This document shows positions 7,231-15,093 of a stretch of DNA of 31,032 nucleotides, in pieces; the stretch's first letter is position 1; the number at the start of each line of letters is the position of its first letter. Both the position numbers and the translations under genes were made by a program. The stretch is taken from positions 1-31,032 of the forward strand of contig DATGKK010000048.1 in NCBI GenBank assembly GCA_035294725.1. The letters run 5' to 3'. The notes under the pieces were generated by a model. It searched no databases. It was not told where the DNA came from and was given only the letters and a program-made list of their open reading frames with translations. This DNA comes from DATGKK01 sp035294725 (GTDB lineage Bacteria > Actinomycetota > Acidimicrobiia > Acidimicrobiales > Bog-793).

Positions 7231-8454
7231 GTGACGAGCCTCCCGGACGCGCTCGCGCTCCTCGTCCCGACCGACGACGCCGCCGCCGAGGAGGCCGACG
7301 GCCGCCAGGTCCAGCTGGCAAAGCCGCCCGGCTCGCTCGGGCTCCTCGAGCTGCTCGGCTCCCGCCTCAGCGCCATCTCGGGTCGCTGCCCCCCACCGGT
7401 GCCCGAGCGGCCCGTGGTCGTGCTCGCCGCCGGCGACCACGGTGTGATCGCCGAGGGCGTCTCCGCCTGGCCCGTCGAGGTGACGGGGCAGATGGTGGCG
7501 AGCTTCCTCGCCGGCCGTGGCGCCGTCAACGTGATCGCGAGCGAGGTCGGAGCCTCGGTCGTCGTCGTGGACGTCGGTGTGGCGACCGACATCCCGGGTC
7601 CTCTCGATCGGCTCGTGAAGGCGAAGGTGAGATCGGGGACTGCAAACCTCGTCGAGGAGCCCGCCATGTCGCTCGACGAGGCGCGGCGGGCGGTGCAGGT
7701 CGGCCTCTCGATCGGCGACCGGCTCGTCGAGCGCGGAGCCGACCTCCTCGTCACCGGTGACATGGGCGTCGGGAACACGACCTCGGCGGCGGCGCTCGTG
7801 GCGGCGATCACGGGCTGGCCCGCCCGTTCGGTCACCGGTCGCGGGACCGGCATCTCCGACGAGATGCTCGAGCGCAAGACGGAGGCGGTGGAGGGCGGCC
7901 TCGAACGGGTGAGCTCGGCGAGCTCGGTCCCGGTGACCGGCCTCGGCTCGCTTCCCGCTGATCTCCTCCTCGCCGAGCTCGGCGGACTCGAGATCGGCGC
8001 CCTCGTCGGGGTGTGCGTCGCGGGCGCCGTGCGCCGAGTGCCGGTCGTGGTGGACGGTGTGGTCTCACTCGCCGCCGCGCTCGTGGCAGTGCGGCTCGCG
8101 CCCGAGGTCGTCGGCTACCTCGTCCCCGGGCACCGGTCCATCGAGCCCGGGGCAACGGCGGCACTCGACTTCATGGAGCTCGATCCCCTGCTCGACCTCC
8201 ATCTCGGGCTTGGCGAGGGAACGGGTGGCTGCCTCGCGGTGCCGCTCGTGCGGACCGCAGCCAGGCTCCTGCAGGAGATGGCGACGTTCGCGGACGCCGG
8301 GCTGTCGGGTGTGATCGGCAACGACGCGACAGCGCCGTCCGGGTCGAGCAGCGCCGGCCGCACCGAGGTGGACCCGAGGGCTCGGAGCGGTGCCGACGAA
8401 GGAGCCGGAGCGGGCTCAAGCGCCGGCGAGCCGCTCTCCGACCCGCTCGGCTGA
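7231..8454 (+). CDS. cobT: Nicotinate-nucleotide-dimethylbenzimidazole phosphoribosyltransferase
   Basis: CobT makes alpha-ribazole phosphate, the lower ligand of cobalamin, from nicotinate mononucleotide and dimethylbenzimidazole. The sequence shows KPPGSLGLLE (residues about 31-40), AAGDHGV, the glycine-rich GDMGVGNTTSAAAL, GRGTGI, and the C-terminal GLGEGTGG and RLLQEMATFADAG, where the family normally ends. A further tail of about 45 residues rich in Ser, Gly and Asp/Glu follows and overlaps the convergent lnt gene by 39 bp. GTG 7231 is chosen because GAGG at 7219-7222 is spaced 8 nt from it; GTG 7225 is the alternative. No other cobalamin genes are in the window. Confidence 0.93.
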   Translation: MTSLPDALALLVPTDDAAAEEADGRQVQLAKPPGSLGLLELLGSRLSAISGRCPPPVPERPVVVLAAGDHGVIAEGVSAWPVEVTGQMVASFLAGRGAVNVIASEVGASVVVVDVGVATDIPGPLDRLVKAKVRSGTANLVEEPAMSLDEARRAVQVGLSIGDRLVERGADLLVTGDMGVGNTTSAAALVAAITGWPARSVTGRGTGISDEMLERKTEAVEGGLERVSSASSVPVTGLGSLPADLLLAELGGLEIGALVGVCVAGAVRRVPVVVDGVVSLAAALVAVRLAPEVVGYLVPGHRSIEPGATAALDFMELDPLLDLHLGLGEGTGGCLAVPLVRTAARLLQEMATFADAGLSGVIGNDATAPSGSSSAGRTEVDPRARSGADEGAGAGSSAGEPLSDPLG

Positions 8455-9996
8455 CCCGGTGCCACCTTCCTCGCCGCTCCCTTCGGTCCGCGAGGCACCA
8501 AGCCATCCGAGCACAAGGAGCAGGGCCGACACGATGAGCACCCACTCGTCCCCCGCGTCCGTGTAGGGAGTGGAGCCGTCGAGGAGCGGGACACGCGCCT
8601 CGATCACCGCGGGCTTGGAGAGCGCCGTCCGGTCCTCCACGACGCCCGACGGTGTGACGATGGCGCTGTAGCCAGTCGGGGCCGCCTGGAGGACGTACCT
8701 GCCCTCCTCGAGCGCTTGGAGCCTCGAGGCGGCGATCTCCTGCGAGGGAGCCTGGTCGTTCGAGTACGACGAGGTGTTCGTCGGGACGAGGATCATCCTG
8801 CCGCCGGCCCGGACGCCTGACCGGCCCCGGTCGGCGAAGAAGACCTCGTAAGAGATGAGCACGGCGAAGCGTCCGGCCGGCGTCGCGATCATCCCGCTGC
8901 CGGTGCCCGGGATCGCATCCCTCGGGACGTCCTTCAGGTTGGCGAAGTGGCTGAAGAAGGAGCGGTAGGGGACGTACTCGCCGAACGGGACCCGGTGGAC
9001 CTTCTCGAAGGTGGCCACGACCCGGCCGGCCGGCGAGAACGCGACCACCTCGTTGCGGAACCGCGTTGCACCGACGTCCTCGGTCACGCCCACGACGAAG
9101 GTGGAGTGGTAGGACCGGGCGATCGCCGCGAGCTGGCGCTCGACGGCCGAGCCGGCGAAGGGGACGCTTCCCATCGCCACCACGTCTTCCGGCCACAAGA
9201 TGAGCTGGGGATGGCCGGTGACATGAGCCGTCTCCGAGAGGGCTGCCTGGTAGACGACCGAGGGCGGGACCTGGAGCTGGTCGAGCCCTCGCTTGCCGCC
9301 ACCTTGCACGATCGCGACCCGGAGCTCCCGCTCGGGTCCGTGACTCGATGCGAGCCCGGCCGGCCCGGCGAAGGCGCCGGCGGCCGCGAGCGCTGAGGCT
9401 GCCACCAACGACCCGACGGCTGGGAACAGGGCAGGGAGCGGGCGTTCGACGGCTGCGGCAGCGAGCTCGCCGATCGCGCCGCCGGCGAGGAAGAGCGCGA
9501 AGACGACGAGCAGGGGCCCGCCGAGCCGGCTCGTGAACTGGAGCGGTCCCCCGACCTGGCCGAGCGCGGCGGAGCCGAGCGGCAAGCCGCCGAACGGCCA
9601 TGACTGGCGTACCCACTCCGCGAGGGTGGCGGCCCCTGCCACGGCCGGGACCCGGAGCACCCCGCGCGCCGGTGCGAGGAGGAGGCCAACCGAGAGGATG
9701 AGGGTCTCGACGATCACGAGGGCGACGTAGCCGGCAGTGTTGAACTGCAGCGCCCACGCCAGCGCGATCGAGAACTGGCCGAGCCCGGCGAGGAGACCCA
9801 CCCCGAGCCGCCCTTTCCAGGAGCGGCCCGAGAGCGACCGCACGACGCACGCCACCCCGACGATGCCGACCGGCCACGTTGCGATGGGCGGCAGGGACAG
9901 CCCGATGAGTGCGCCTCCCGCGAGCGGCAGGGCGATCCGGCTCGCGCGGGCGGCTGCGCCGCGCCGAGGGGTACGCGTGCCCGGCGGCACCGCCAC
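8416..9996 (-). CDS. lnt: Apolipoprotein N-acyltransferase with Ser at the catalytic Cys position
   Basis: Lnt adds the third acyl chain to the N-terminal Cys of lipoproteins. From GTG 9996 the protein has 526 residues: several N-terminal membrane helices (about 25-200), a nitrilase domain (about 225-480), and a last helix (WVLIVSALLLVLGWLG). The catalytic Glu is in LILWPEDV (Glu270) and the Lys in FEKVHRVPFGEYVPYR (Lys332). Where Lnt has Cys, the motif reads LISYEVFF, with Ser382 (TCT codon at 8853-8851). The spacing matches E. coli Glu267/Lys335/Cys387. It is last in the hemE-hemH-hemY-lnt unit, 11 nt after hemY. The frame is open further upstream, inside hemY, but those residues do not look like Lnt. 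CtaC in this window is a likely lipoprotein substrate. Confidence 0.85.
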   Translation of the reverse strand: MAVPPGTRTPRRGAAARASRIALPLAGGALIGLSLPPIATWPVGIVGVACVVRSLSGRSWKGRLGVGLLAGLGQFSIALAWALQFNTAGYVALVIVETLILSVGLLLAPARGVLRVPAVAGAATLAEWVRQSWPFGGLPLGSAALGQVGGPLQFTSRLGGPLLVVFALFLAGGAIGELAAAAVERPLPALFPAVGSLVAASALAAAGAFAGPAGLASSHGPERELRVAIVQGGGKRGLDQLQVPPSVVYQAALSETAHVTGHPQLILWPEDVVAMGSVPFAGSAVERQLAAIARSYHSTFVVGVTEDVGATRFRNEVVAFSPAGRVVATFEKVHRVPFGEYVPYRSFFSHFANLKDVPRDAIPGTGSGMIATPAGRFAVLISYEVFFADRGRSGVRAGGRMILVPTNTSSYSNDQAPSQEIAASRLQALEEGRYVLQAAPTGYSAIVTPSGVVEDRTALSKPAVIEARVPLLDGSTPYTDAGDEWVLIVSALLLVLGWLGASRTEGSGEEGGTGSAERVGERLAGA

Positions 9997-10007
9997 GAGC
10001 CCGGCCG

Positions 10008-11513
10008 TCAGCTCGACCTCGCTCGGGAGTCGCCTGCTGCCCGTCGCTCGAACAGCGGGAGAGATGCGACGCGCGACGCGGCTGCTGTTCCGCTCGAGAT
10101 GCAGGCCGGGATCCCGATCCCCCCGAGCAGCGCCCCGGCGAGCTCGATGCCCGGCCAGCGCTCGAGCATCTGCCGGGCCCGGGCGACGAGGCGGCGATGC
10201 CCGGGCCGGTACTGAGGAAAGGAGCGGTCCCACCGGACGAGATGCCACTCCTCAGGATGCGCCTTCGCGCCGACCACGCGCTCGAGCTCCCCCGCGAGCT
10301 CGCAGGCGAGGTCGTCGTCGGTCATCTCGTCGATCCGACGGTCTAAGAAGCGACCCGCCGAGACCCGTACGAGCTGCAGCCCGTCCACCGCCATCCATGG
10401 CCACTTCGTGCTGAGCCATGTGGCGGCCGTCATGAGCATGCCCTCGACCCGGGGGACGAGGACGCCGCTCCAGTGCTCCGGGGTCTCGAGGGTTCCCTCG
10501 CGGTAGACGAGCGTGAGCACGGCGACCGAGGCGTAGGGGACCGAGCCCAGCTCTGCTGCCGCGTCCGGCAGGAGGTGCTCCACGATGGAGGCCGAGGCGG
10601 GGCCCGGAGCCGCAAGCACCACGGCGTCGGCATCGAGTCGCTCGCCGGCGATGGTGTGGACGAGGAAGCGGGTCCCGGCGCGCTCCAGCGCCGCCACCGC
10701 CGTCGAGGGTCGCAGCTGCACCCCGAGGGCGCTCAGCTCCGCCACGCAGGCATCGACCATCTGGCCGAGACCCCCGCGAAGACCGTAGAACGGGCTCTCG
10801 CCACCACCCCTAGCGCCGTCGCCGGCAGCGAGCGCGGGGATGACGTGCCGCTGCCCGGCGAGCGCCGCTGCCACGACAGGGGCGCTCACACCGAGCGACA
10901 TCGTGTCCACCGATCCGGCGTTGATGCCGCCGAGCAGTGGGTCGACGAGCCGGTCGACCACCTCGTCGCCAAGGCGCGGGCGCAGGAGGGCGCCGGCGGA
11001 CAGCTCCTCGTCTGGCGGGATCGCCCCGCCGTCGACCGGCGTGAGGCCGAGCTCGGCCGCAGTCATCGGCGGGTGCTCGCCGGACTCCTCGGCGTCGGCT
11101 CTCGCCCGCTCCACCCCCGCCGGCGAGACGACGCCGCTCGCCGCGACGGCATCGAGGTCGGTCGGCAGGCCGAGCACGAGGCCGCTCGGCAGATCGCGCA
11201 TCCGCCCGTAGGAGTACACCCCGGCCGTGCGAGCCGCGGGGGCGACGAGCAGCTCTCCGAGACCGAGCTCGCGGCACCATTCCTCGGCGCTCGGGTCGCG
11301 CCGGAGGAATTGGTCGGGACCGAGCTCCACGAGGGCGCCCGACCCTGGGAGGCGGCCCGTGTGGACCTTCCCTCCGAAGCGCTCGGCGGCCTCGAGCACG
11401 ACCACCTCCGCTCCGCAGCGCGAGAGCGAGCGAGCGGCTGCGAGCCCGCTCATGCCGCCGCCGATCACCGCGACGACGGGGTGAGCCGTGGCGTGGCTGC
11501 CGTCAGCGGGCAC
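10008..11513 (-). CDS. hemY: Coproporphyrinogen III / protoporphyrinogen oxidase, FAD-dependent
   Basis: The 501-residue flavoprotein begins with a dinucleotide-binding motif, VAVIGGGMSGLAAARSLSR, then VVVLEAAERFGGKVHTGRLPG and ELGPDQFLRR. FYGLRGGLGQMVDA lies mid-protein, and GIELAGALLGGIGIPACISSG near the end is the typical FAD-contacting close of this family. It oxidises a porphyrinogen to the porphyrin using oxygen. Since hemE and hemH flank it and the lineage looks actinobacterial, coproporphyrinogen (CgoX activity) is the likelier substrate; this is inference. GTG 11513 is chosen because GGAG sits 7 nt upstream; ATG 11531 is an alternative. The start overlaps the hemH stop, giving translational coupling. 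Confidence 0.9.
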   Translation of the reverse strand: MPADGSHATAHPVVAVIGGGMSGLAAARSLSRCGAEVVVLEAAERFGGKVHTGRLPGSGALVELGPDQFLRRDPSAEEWCRELGLGELLVAPAARTAGVYSYGRMRDLPSGLVLGLPTDLDAVAASGVVSPAGVERARADAEESGEHPPMTAAELGLTPVDGGAIPPDEELSAGALLRPRLGDEVVDRLVDPLLGGINAGSVDTMSLGVSAPVVAAALAGQRHVIPALAAGDGARGGGESPFYGLRGGLGQMVDACVAELSALGVQLRPSTAVAALERAGTRFLVHTIAGERLDADAVVLAAPGPASASIVEHLLPDAAAELGSVPYASVAVLTLVYREGTLETPEHWSGVLVPRVEGMLMTAATWLSTKWPWMAVDGLQLVRVSAGRFLDRRIDEMTDDDLACELAGELERVVGAKAHPEEWHLVRWDRSFPQYRPGHRRLVARARQMLERWPGIELAGALLGGIGIPACISSGTAAASRVASLPLFERRAAGDSRARSS

Positions 11514-12450
11514 CGAGCGACTCCGCCGCATCCTTCACGAGTCCGGCCAGCGCGGCGCACAGGCGAGGGTCGGCATTGAGCGAGGCCGTGCGCGCGAACG
11601 CGAGGCCGGTCTGCTCCGCCACGGTCCTCGCCTCGATGTCGAGGTCGTAGCTCACCTCCAGGTGGTCGGAGGTGAAGCCGGCCGGACAGACGACGACCCG
11701 CTCGACGCCTTCTGACGGCAGCGAGCCGATGACCTCGAGCACGTCGGGGCCGATCCACGGCTCCGGTGTCCGTCCTGCGCTCTGCCAGGCCACTCGCCAG
11801 CGCCTCACACCCGCCGCCTCGGCGAGCGCCCGAGCCGTCTCGGCGAGGCGCACGTCGTAGCCATCCCCGGACTCGATGATGCGCAGCGGCAGCGAGTGCG
11901 CCGTCACGAGGAGCTCGGTCCGCTCGTCGCCCGGCGGGGCGCCGAGGGAGGCATAGGACGCGGCGACCCGCTCGGCGAGCATCTCCACGAGAAGTGGATG
12001 CTCGTGCCAGTCCTCCACGAACGTGGCCGGGAGCCGCAGCGCCTCCGCCTGTGCCCGGGCGCGGGCCACGTACTCGCCCACGCTCCCCGAGGAGTAGTGG
12101 GGGGCGAGCACGATGCCGACGAGGCCCCGCACGCCTCGCCCCGACAGCTCGATCACGGCCTGCTCGATCTTCGGGTCGGCATGCTTCGACCCGTACTCGC
12201 AGACAAAGCCGCCCGGAGCGACCTCGTCAAGCGCCCCTTGGATGCCGATCACCTGCTCGGCCGTTCGCACTGCCAGCTGTGAGACGCCTCCGACGGCCTC
12301 GTAGCGACGGCGGAGGTCGGCGAGCTGCTCTGGAGAGGGGGGTCGTCCCCGCCGCACGTCGGTGTAGAACTGTTCCACGTCGTCGGGCCGACCGGGGGTC
12401 CCGTAGGCCATGATGAGGACACCTACGGGCAGCGGGCCGGCTCTGCTCAT
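11503..12450 (-). CDS. hemH: Ferrochelatase (probably coproporphyrin ferrochelatase)
   Basis: This 315-residue protein inserts ferrous iron into a porphyrin. Visible motifs are GVLIMAYGTPGRPDDVEQFYTDVRRGRPP at the N-terminus (in the family, the region lining the active site), TAHSLPLRII (catalytic His), and WQSAGRTPEPWIGPD (metal-site Glu). VCPAGFTSDHLEVSYDLDIEA comes near the end and is very typical of the family. It shares an ATGA overlap with hemE upstream and overlaps hemY downstream. In actinobacteria that use the coproporphyrin-dependent route this enzyme (CpfC) makes coproheme, which HemQ then decarboxylates. No hemQ is seen in the window. Confidence 0.94.
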   Translation of the reverse strand: MSRAGPLPVGVLIMAYGTPGRPDDVEQFYTDVRRGRPPSPEQLADLRRRYEAVGGVSQLAVRTAEQVIGIQGALDEVAPGGFVCEYGSKHADPKIEQAVIELSGRGVRGLVGIVLAPHYSSGSVGEYVARARAQAEALRLPATFVEDWHEHPLLVEMLAERVAASYASLGAPPGDERTELLVTAHSLPLRIIESGDGYDVRLAETARALAEAAGVRRWRVAWQSAGRTPEPWIGPDVLEVIGSLPSEGVERVVVCPAGFTSDHLEVSYDLDIEARTVAEQTGLAFARTASLNADPRLCAALAGLVKDAAESLGAR

Positions 12451-13463
12451 CGGATGCTCTCCGAGTGCACGAGCTCGACCACCGCCGCGAGCACCCCGGG
12501 GTCGGTCTCCGGGAGCACGCCATGCCCGAGGTTGAACACGTGTCCGGGCGCCGAGGCAGCTTCGGCGAGGACGTCGCGGGTGGCCCTTTCCACGACGGGG
12601 ATCGGGGCGAGGCAGATGGCCGGGTCGAGGTTCCCCTGCAGCGCCACCCGGCCTGAGGTCCGGGTGGCGGCGTCCTCGAGCGAGACCCGCCAGTCGACCC
12701 CGACGACGTCGGCTCCGGCATCGGCCATGAGGTCGAGCAGCTCCCCCGTCCCCACGCCGAAGTGGATGCGCGGGACCCCGGTGTCGGCCAGCCCCTCGAG
12801 GATCCGGCGGGATGCCGGCATCACGTGCTCCCGGTACTCCCGCCTCGAAAGCGAGCCCGCCCAGCTGTCGAAGAGCTGGACGGCGTCGGCGCCGGCCGCC
12901 ACCTGGGCTCGAAGCGACGCCAGGCAGATCTCGCCGAGAGCGTCGGTGAGGCGAGCCCACACCCCCGGCTCGGAGTGCATGAGCGCCTTCGTCCGCCCGA
13001 AGGTGCGCGACGGGCCGCCCTCGACGAGATAGCTCGCCAGCGTGAAGGGCGCCCCGGCGAAGCCGATCAAGGGCACCTCGAGCTCCTTTTTGAGGAGCCG
13101 GATCGCCTGCAGGAGCGGCGCCAGGTCCTGCTCCGGCTCGAGGGGGCGCAGCCGTCGCAGGTCAGACGCCGTCCGAAAGGGCTGGTGCAGGACGGGGCCC
13201 CGCCCGGGCTCTACCTCGATGTCGACGCCGATCCCCACGAGCGGGACGACGATGTCGGAGAAGACGATCGCGGCGTCGACGCCGTACCTGCGCACCGGCT
13301 GCAAGGTGAGCTCGGCCGCGAGCTCCGGCGAGGCGACCGCCTCGAGGATGCTGCCCTCGCCCCTCAGCTGCCGGTACTCGGGGAGAGAGCGGCCGGCCTG
13401 GCGCATGAACCAGACCGGGGTCCGGTCGACCGGCTGCCGGCGGCACGCGGCGAGGAAGCGCAC
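12447..13463 (-). CDS. hemE: Uroporphyrinogen decarboxylase
   Basis: HemE decarboxylates the four acetate side chains of uroporphyrinogen III to give coproporphyrinogen III. The 338-residue protein shows the substrate-binding MRQAGRSLPEYRQLR near residue 20, FSDIVVPLVGIG with the key Asp (about residue 70), GFAGAPFTLASYLVEGG, LFDSWAGSLSRREYREHV, and the closing FNLGHGVLPETDPG. GTG 13463 is the start, with a TAGGGT box 7 nt upstream and no Shine-Dalgarno, which suggests a leaderless mRNA. The frame is open for about 260 more codons upstream, but that part lies antisense to ctaE and has no HemE character. It is the first gene of the heme-lnt unit. Confidence 0.95.
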   Translation of the reverse strand: MRFLAACRRQPVDRTPVWFMRQAGRSLPEYRQLRGEGSILEAVASPELAAELTLQPVRRYGVDAAIVFSDIVVPLVGIGVDIEVEPGRGPVLHQPFRTASDLRRLRPLEPEQDLAPLLQAIRLLKKELEVPLIGFAGAPFTLASYLVEGGPSRTFGRTKALMHSEPGVWARLTDALGEICLASLRAQVAAGADAVQLFDSWAGSLSRREYREHVMPASRRILEGLADTGVPRIHFGVGTGELLDLMADAGADVVGVDWRVSLEDAATRTSGRVALQGNLDPAICLAPIPVVERATRDVLAEAASAPGHVFNLGHGVLPETDPGVLAAVVELVHSESIR

Positions 13464-13568
13464 GTCGCCGACCCTAGTTGGCGATCCGGGCCTGCTCGCC
13501 TGCAGCTCCCGGTCGTGCCTCCGCCCGTTTGGATCGCGGCCCCTCGGATGCGGTAAGAAAGCAGTGCC
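13464..13568. promoter_or_regulatory. Divergent promoter region, hemE operon / ctaE-qcrCAB operon
   Basis: On the minus strand TAGGGT (complement of 13471-13476) lies 7 nt before the hemE GTG. On the plus strand TAAGAA at 13554-13559 is the best -10-like string, 9 nt before the ctaE ATG, with TTGGAT (13529-13534) as a poor -35. ctaE has no evident Shine-Dalgarno. The minus-strand call is better supported than the plus-strand one. Confidence 0.45.
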
Positions 13569-14168
13569 ATGGCCGACGCAGCCGCCACCCTCCCGCACCC
13601 GCACGTCGGCGGCCGGCCGACGGCGGAGCGGCCCCAGATGCTCGCCGTCGGCATCATGATCTGGCTCGGCTCCGAGTTCATGTTCTTCAGCGGCCTGTTC
13701 GCCGCCTTCTTCACCATCCGGGCGAACGCCAGGGTCTGGCCCCCACCCGGGACCAAGCTCGACACGTACCAGGCTCTCGCCTTCACCTTCGTCCTGCTCG
13801 CCTCGAGCCCGACGATGCAGTTCGCCGTATGGGCCCAAGAGCGCGGCGAGTTCCGCAAGGCGAAGGTGTGGCTCGTGACGAGCTTCCTCCTCGGGGCGGC
13901 CTTCCTCGCCAACCAGGCCTACGAGTGGAAGACCCTTCCCTTCCGCCCGCGAACGAACGCCTACGGCTCGCTCTTCTACATCATGAGCGGCCTCCACGGC
14001 CTCCACGTCCTCCTCGGGCTCGTAGCGATGATCGCCCTCTATGGCCGTCTTGCCGGGCGCAAGGGAGACCCCGGCGAGACCACGGTCTTCCAGGGAGTCA
14101 GCTACTACTGGCACTTCGTCGATATCGTGTGGATCGGGCTGTTCAGCGCCCTGTTCCTGCTCAGTTGA
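13569..14168 (+). CDS. ctaE: Cytochrome c oxidase subunit III
   Basis: This 199-residue protein has the five-helix form of CtaE usual in actinobacteria. Segments include IWLGSEFMFFSGLFAAFFTIRA (about 29-50, with the conserved Glu), YQALAFTFVLLASSPTMQFAV, VWLVTSFLLGAAFLANQAYEW, FYIMSGLHGLHVLLGLVAMIAL with the conserved G-HG-HV motif, and YYWHFVDIVWIGLFSALFL at the end. It supports proton uptake and stability of CtaD. It heads a four-gene run with qcrC 7 nt downstream. Its separation from ctaC-D-F by about 8 kb, with heme genes between, is a split oxidase arrangement. Confidence 0.95.
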   Translation: MADAAATLPHPHVGGRPTAERPQMLAVGIMIWLGSEFMFFSGLFAAFFTIRANARVWPPPGTKLDTYQALAFTFVLLASSPTMQFAVWAQERGEFRKAKVWLVTSFLLGAAFLANQAYEWKTLPFRPRTNAYGSLFYIMSGLHGLHVLLGLVAMIALYGRLAGRKGDPGETTVFQGVSYYWHFVDIVWIGLFSALFLLS

Positions 14169-14175
14169 GAGGCTG

Positions 14176-15093
14176 ATGGGACTCCGCTTCCTCCGCAAGG
14201 TCCTGATCCCGTTTGCGGCGCTCGTGATCGCCGCCTCGATCGGCACGCTCGTGATGGGGCGCGCTCACGCGAGCTCCGCGGCGACGACGAGCTCACCGTC
14301 GCAGGCAGCCGCTCTCACCGGGCTCGAGGTGATGACCGGCAAGGGCGCGACCGCCGCGAGCACGAGCGAGCTCCAGTACGGCTACACGCTGTTCCAGACC
14401 CACTGCTCGTATTGCCATGGCGTGGCGGCGAACGGCGACACCGGGATCGGGCCGAACCTCCAGGGGCTCGGCGCCGGCGTAGTCGACCTGTGGCTGTCCA
14501 CTGGCTGGATGCCCCTCAAGACCCCGTCGGCCCAGCCTGAGAACAAGGAGCCGAGCTTCGACCCCGCCCAGATCCGGGCGATCGCGATGTGGGTCGCCTC
14601 GCTCCACCCCGGCGGAGTGCCGATCGCCCCGAAGCTGGACTTGAAGAAGAGCAGCCTCGCGACGGGCTTCAGCCTCTTCACCTTGAACTGCGCGCCGTGT
14701 CACACGATCACCGGAGCGGGCGACGCCCTCTACGACGGCTACCACGCCCCGCCCCTTCACGGCCTGACGGCGAGCGTCGTGTGGGAGGCCGTCCGATCCG
14801 GCCCGCAGAACATGCCGCCGTTCAGTGCGAGGACCATCACTCCGGCGCAGCTCGACGACATCATCAAGTACGTGACCGGCAAGATCCAGCATCCCACCAA
14901 CCCCGGCGGGATCGGTCTCGGCGGTGTCGGCCCTGTTGCGGAAGGGTTCGTCGGGCTCCTCGTCGGCGTGGGCGGTTGTCTCGTCGCCGCCTACTGGGTC
15001 GGGGACCGGACCGAGCGTGACGAGGACGATCACGGCGACCACGACGCTCACCAGCAAGGTCCCGAGAGCGCCCCCGAGGGAGCACATGCCTGA
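14176..15093 (+). CDS. qcrC: Diheme cytochrome c subunit of the bc1 complex
   Basis: This 305-residue protein takes electrons from the Rieske centre and hands them straight to CtaC, so no soluble cytochrome c is needed. It has an N-terminal signal-anchor (residues about 8-27) and two c-type heme sites, CSYCH (Cys77, Cys80, His81) and CAPCH (Cys172, Cys175, His176). A C-terminal membrane helix (FVGLLVGVGGCLVAAYWVG) precedes a His/Asp-rich tail. The two-heme form is the hallmark of actinobacterial bc1-aa3 supercomplexes. ATG 14176 has a GAGAGG ribosome binding site. The stop overlaps the qcrA start by 8 bp. The acidic/His tail DRTERDEDDHGDHDAHQQ is unusual and may be specific to this lineage. 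Confidence 0.95.
   Translation: MGLRFLRKVLIPFAALVIAASIGTLVMGRAHASSAATTSSPSQAAALTGLEVMTGKGATAASTSELQYGYTLFQTHCSYCHGVAANGDTGIGPNLQGLGAGVVDLWLSTGWMPLKTPSAQPENKEPSFDPAQIRAIAMWVASLHPGGVPIAPKLDLKKSSLATGFSLFTLNCAPCHTITGAGDALYDGYHAPPLHGLTASVVWEAVRSGPQNMPPFSARTITPAQLDDIIKYVTGKIQHPTNPGGIGLGGVGPVAEGFVGLLVGVGGCLVAAYWVGDRTERDEDDHGDHDAHQQGPESAPEGAHA

Noticed and set aside
9997..10248. Long N-terminal extension of lnt
   Set aside because: It overlaps hemY out of frame, is Arg/Pro-rich and lacks membrane character; GTG 9996 follows the hemY stop.
13464..14246. N-terminal extension of the hemE frame
   Set aside because: The extra codons run antisense through ctaE and have no HemE similarity; a -10 box and GTG at 13463 give the better start.
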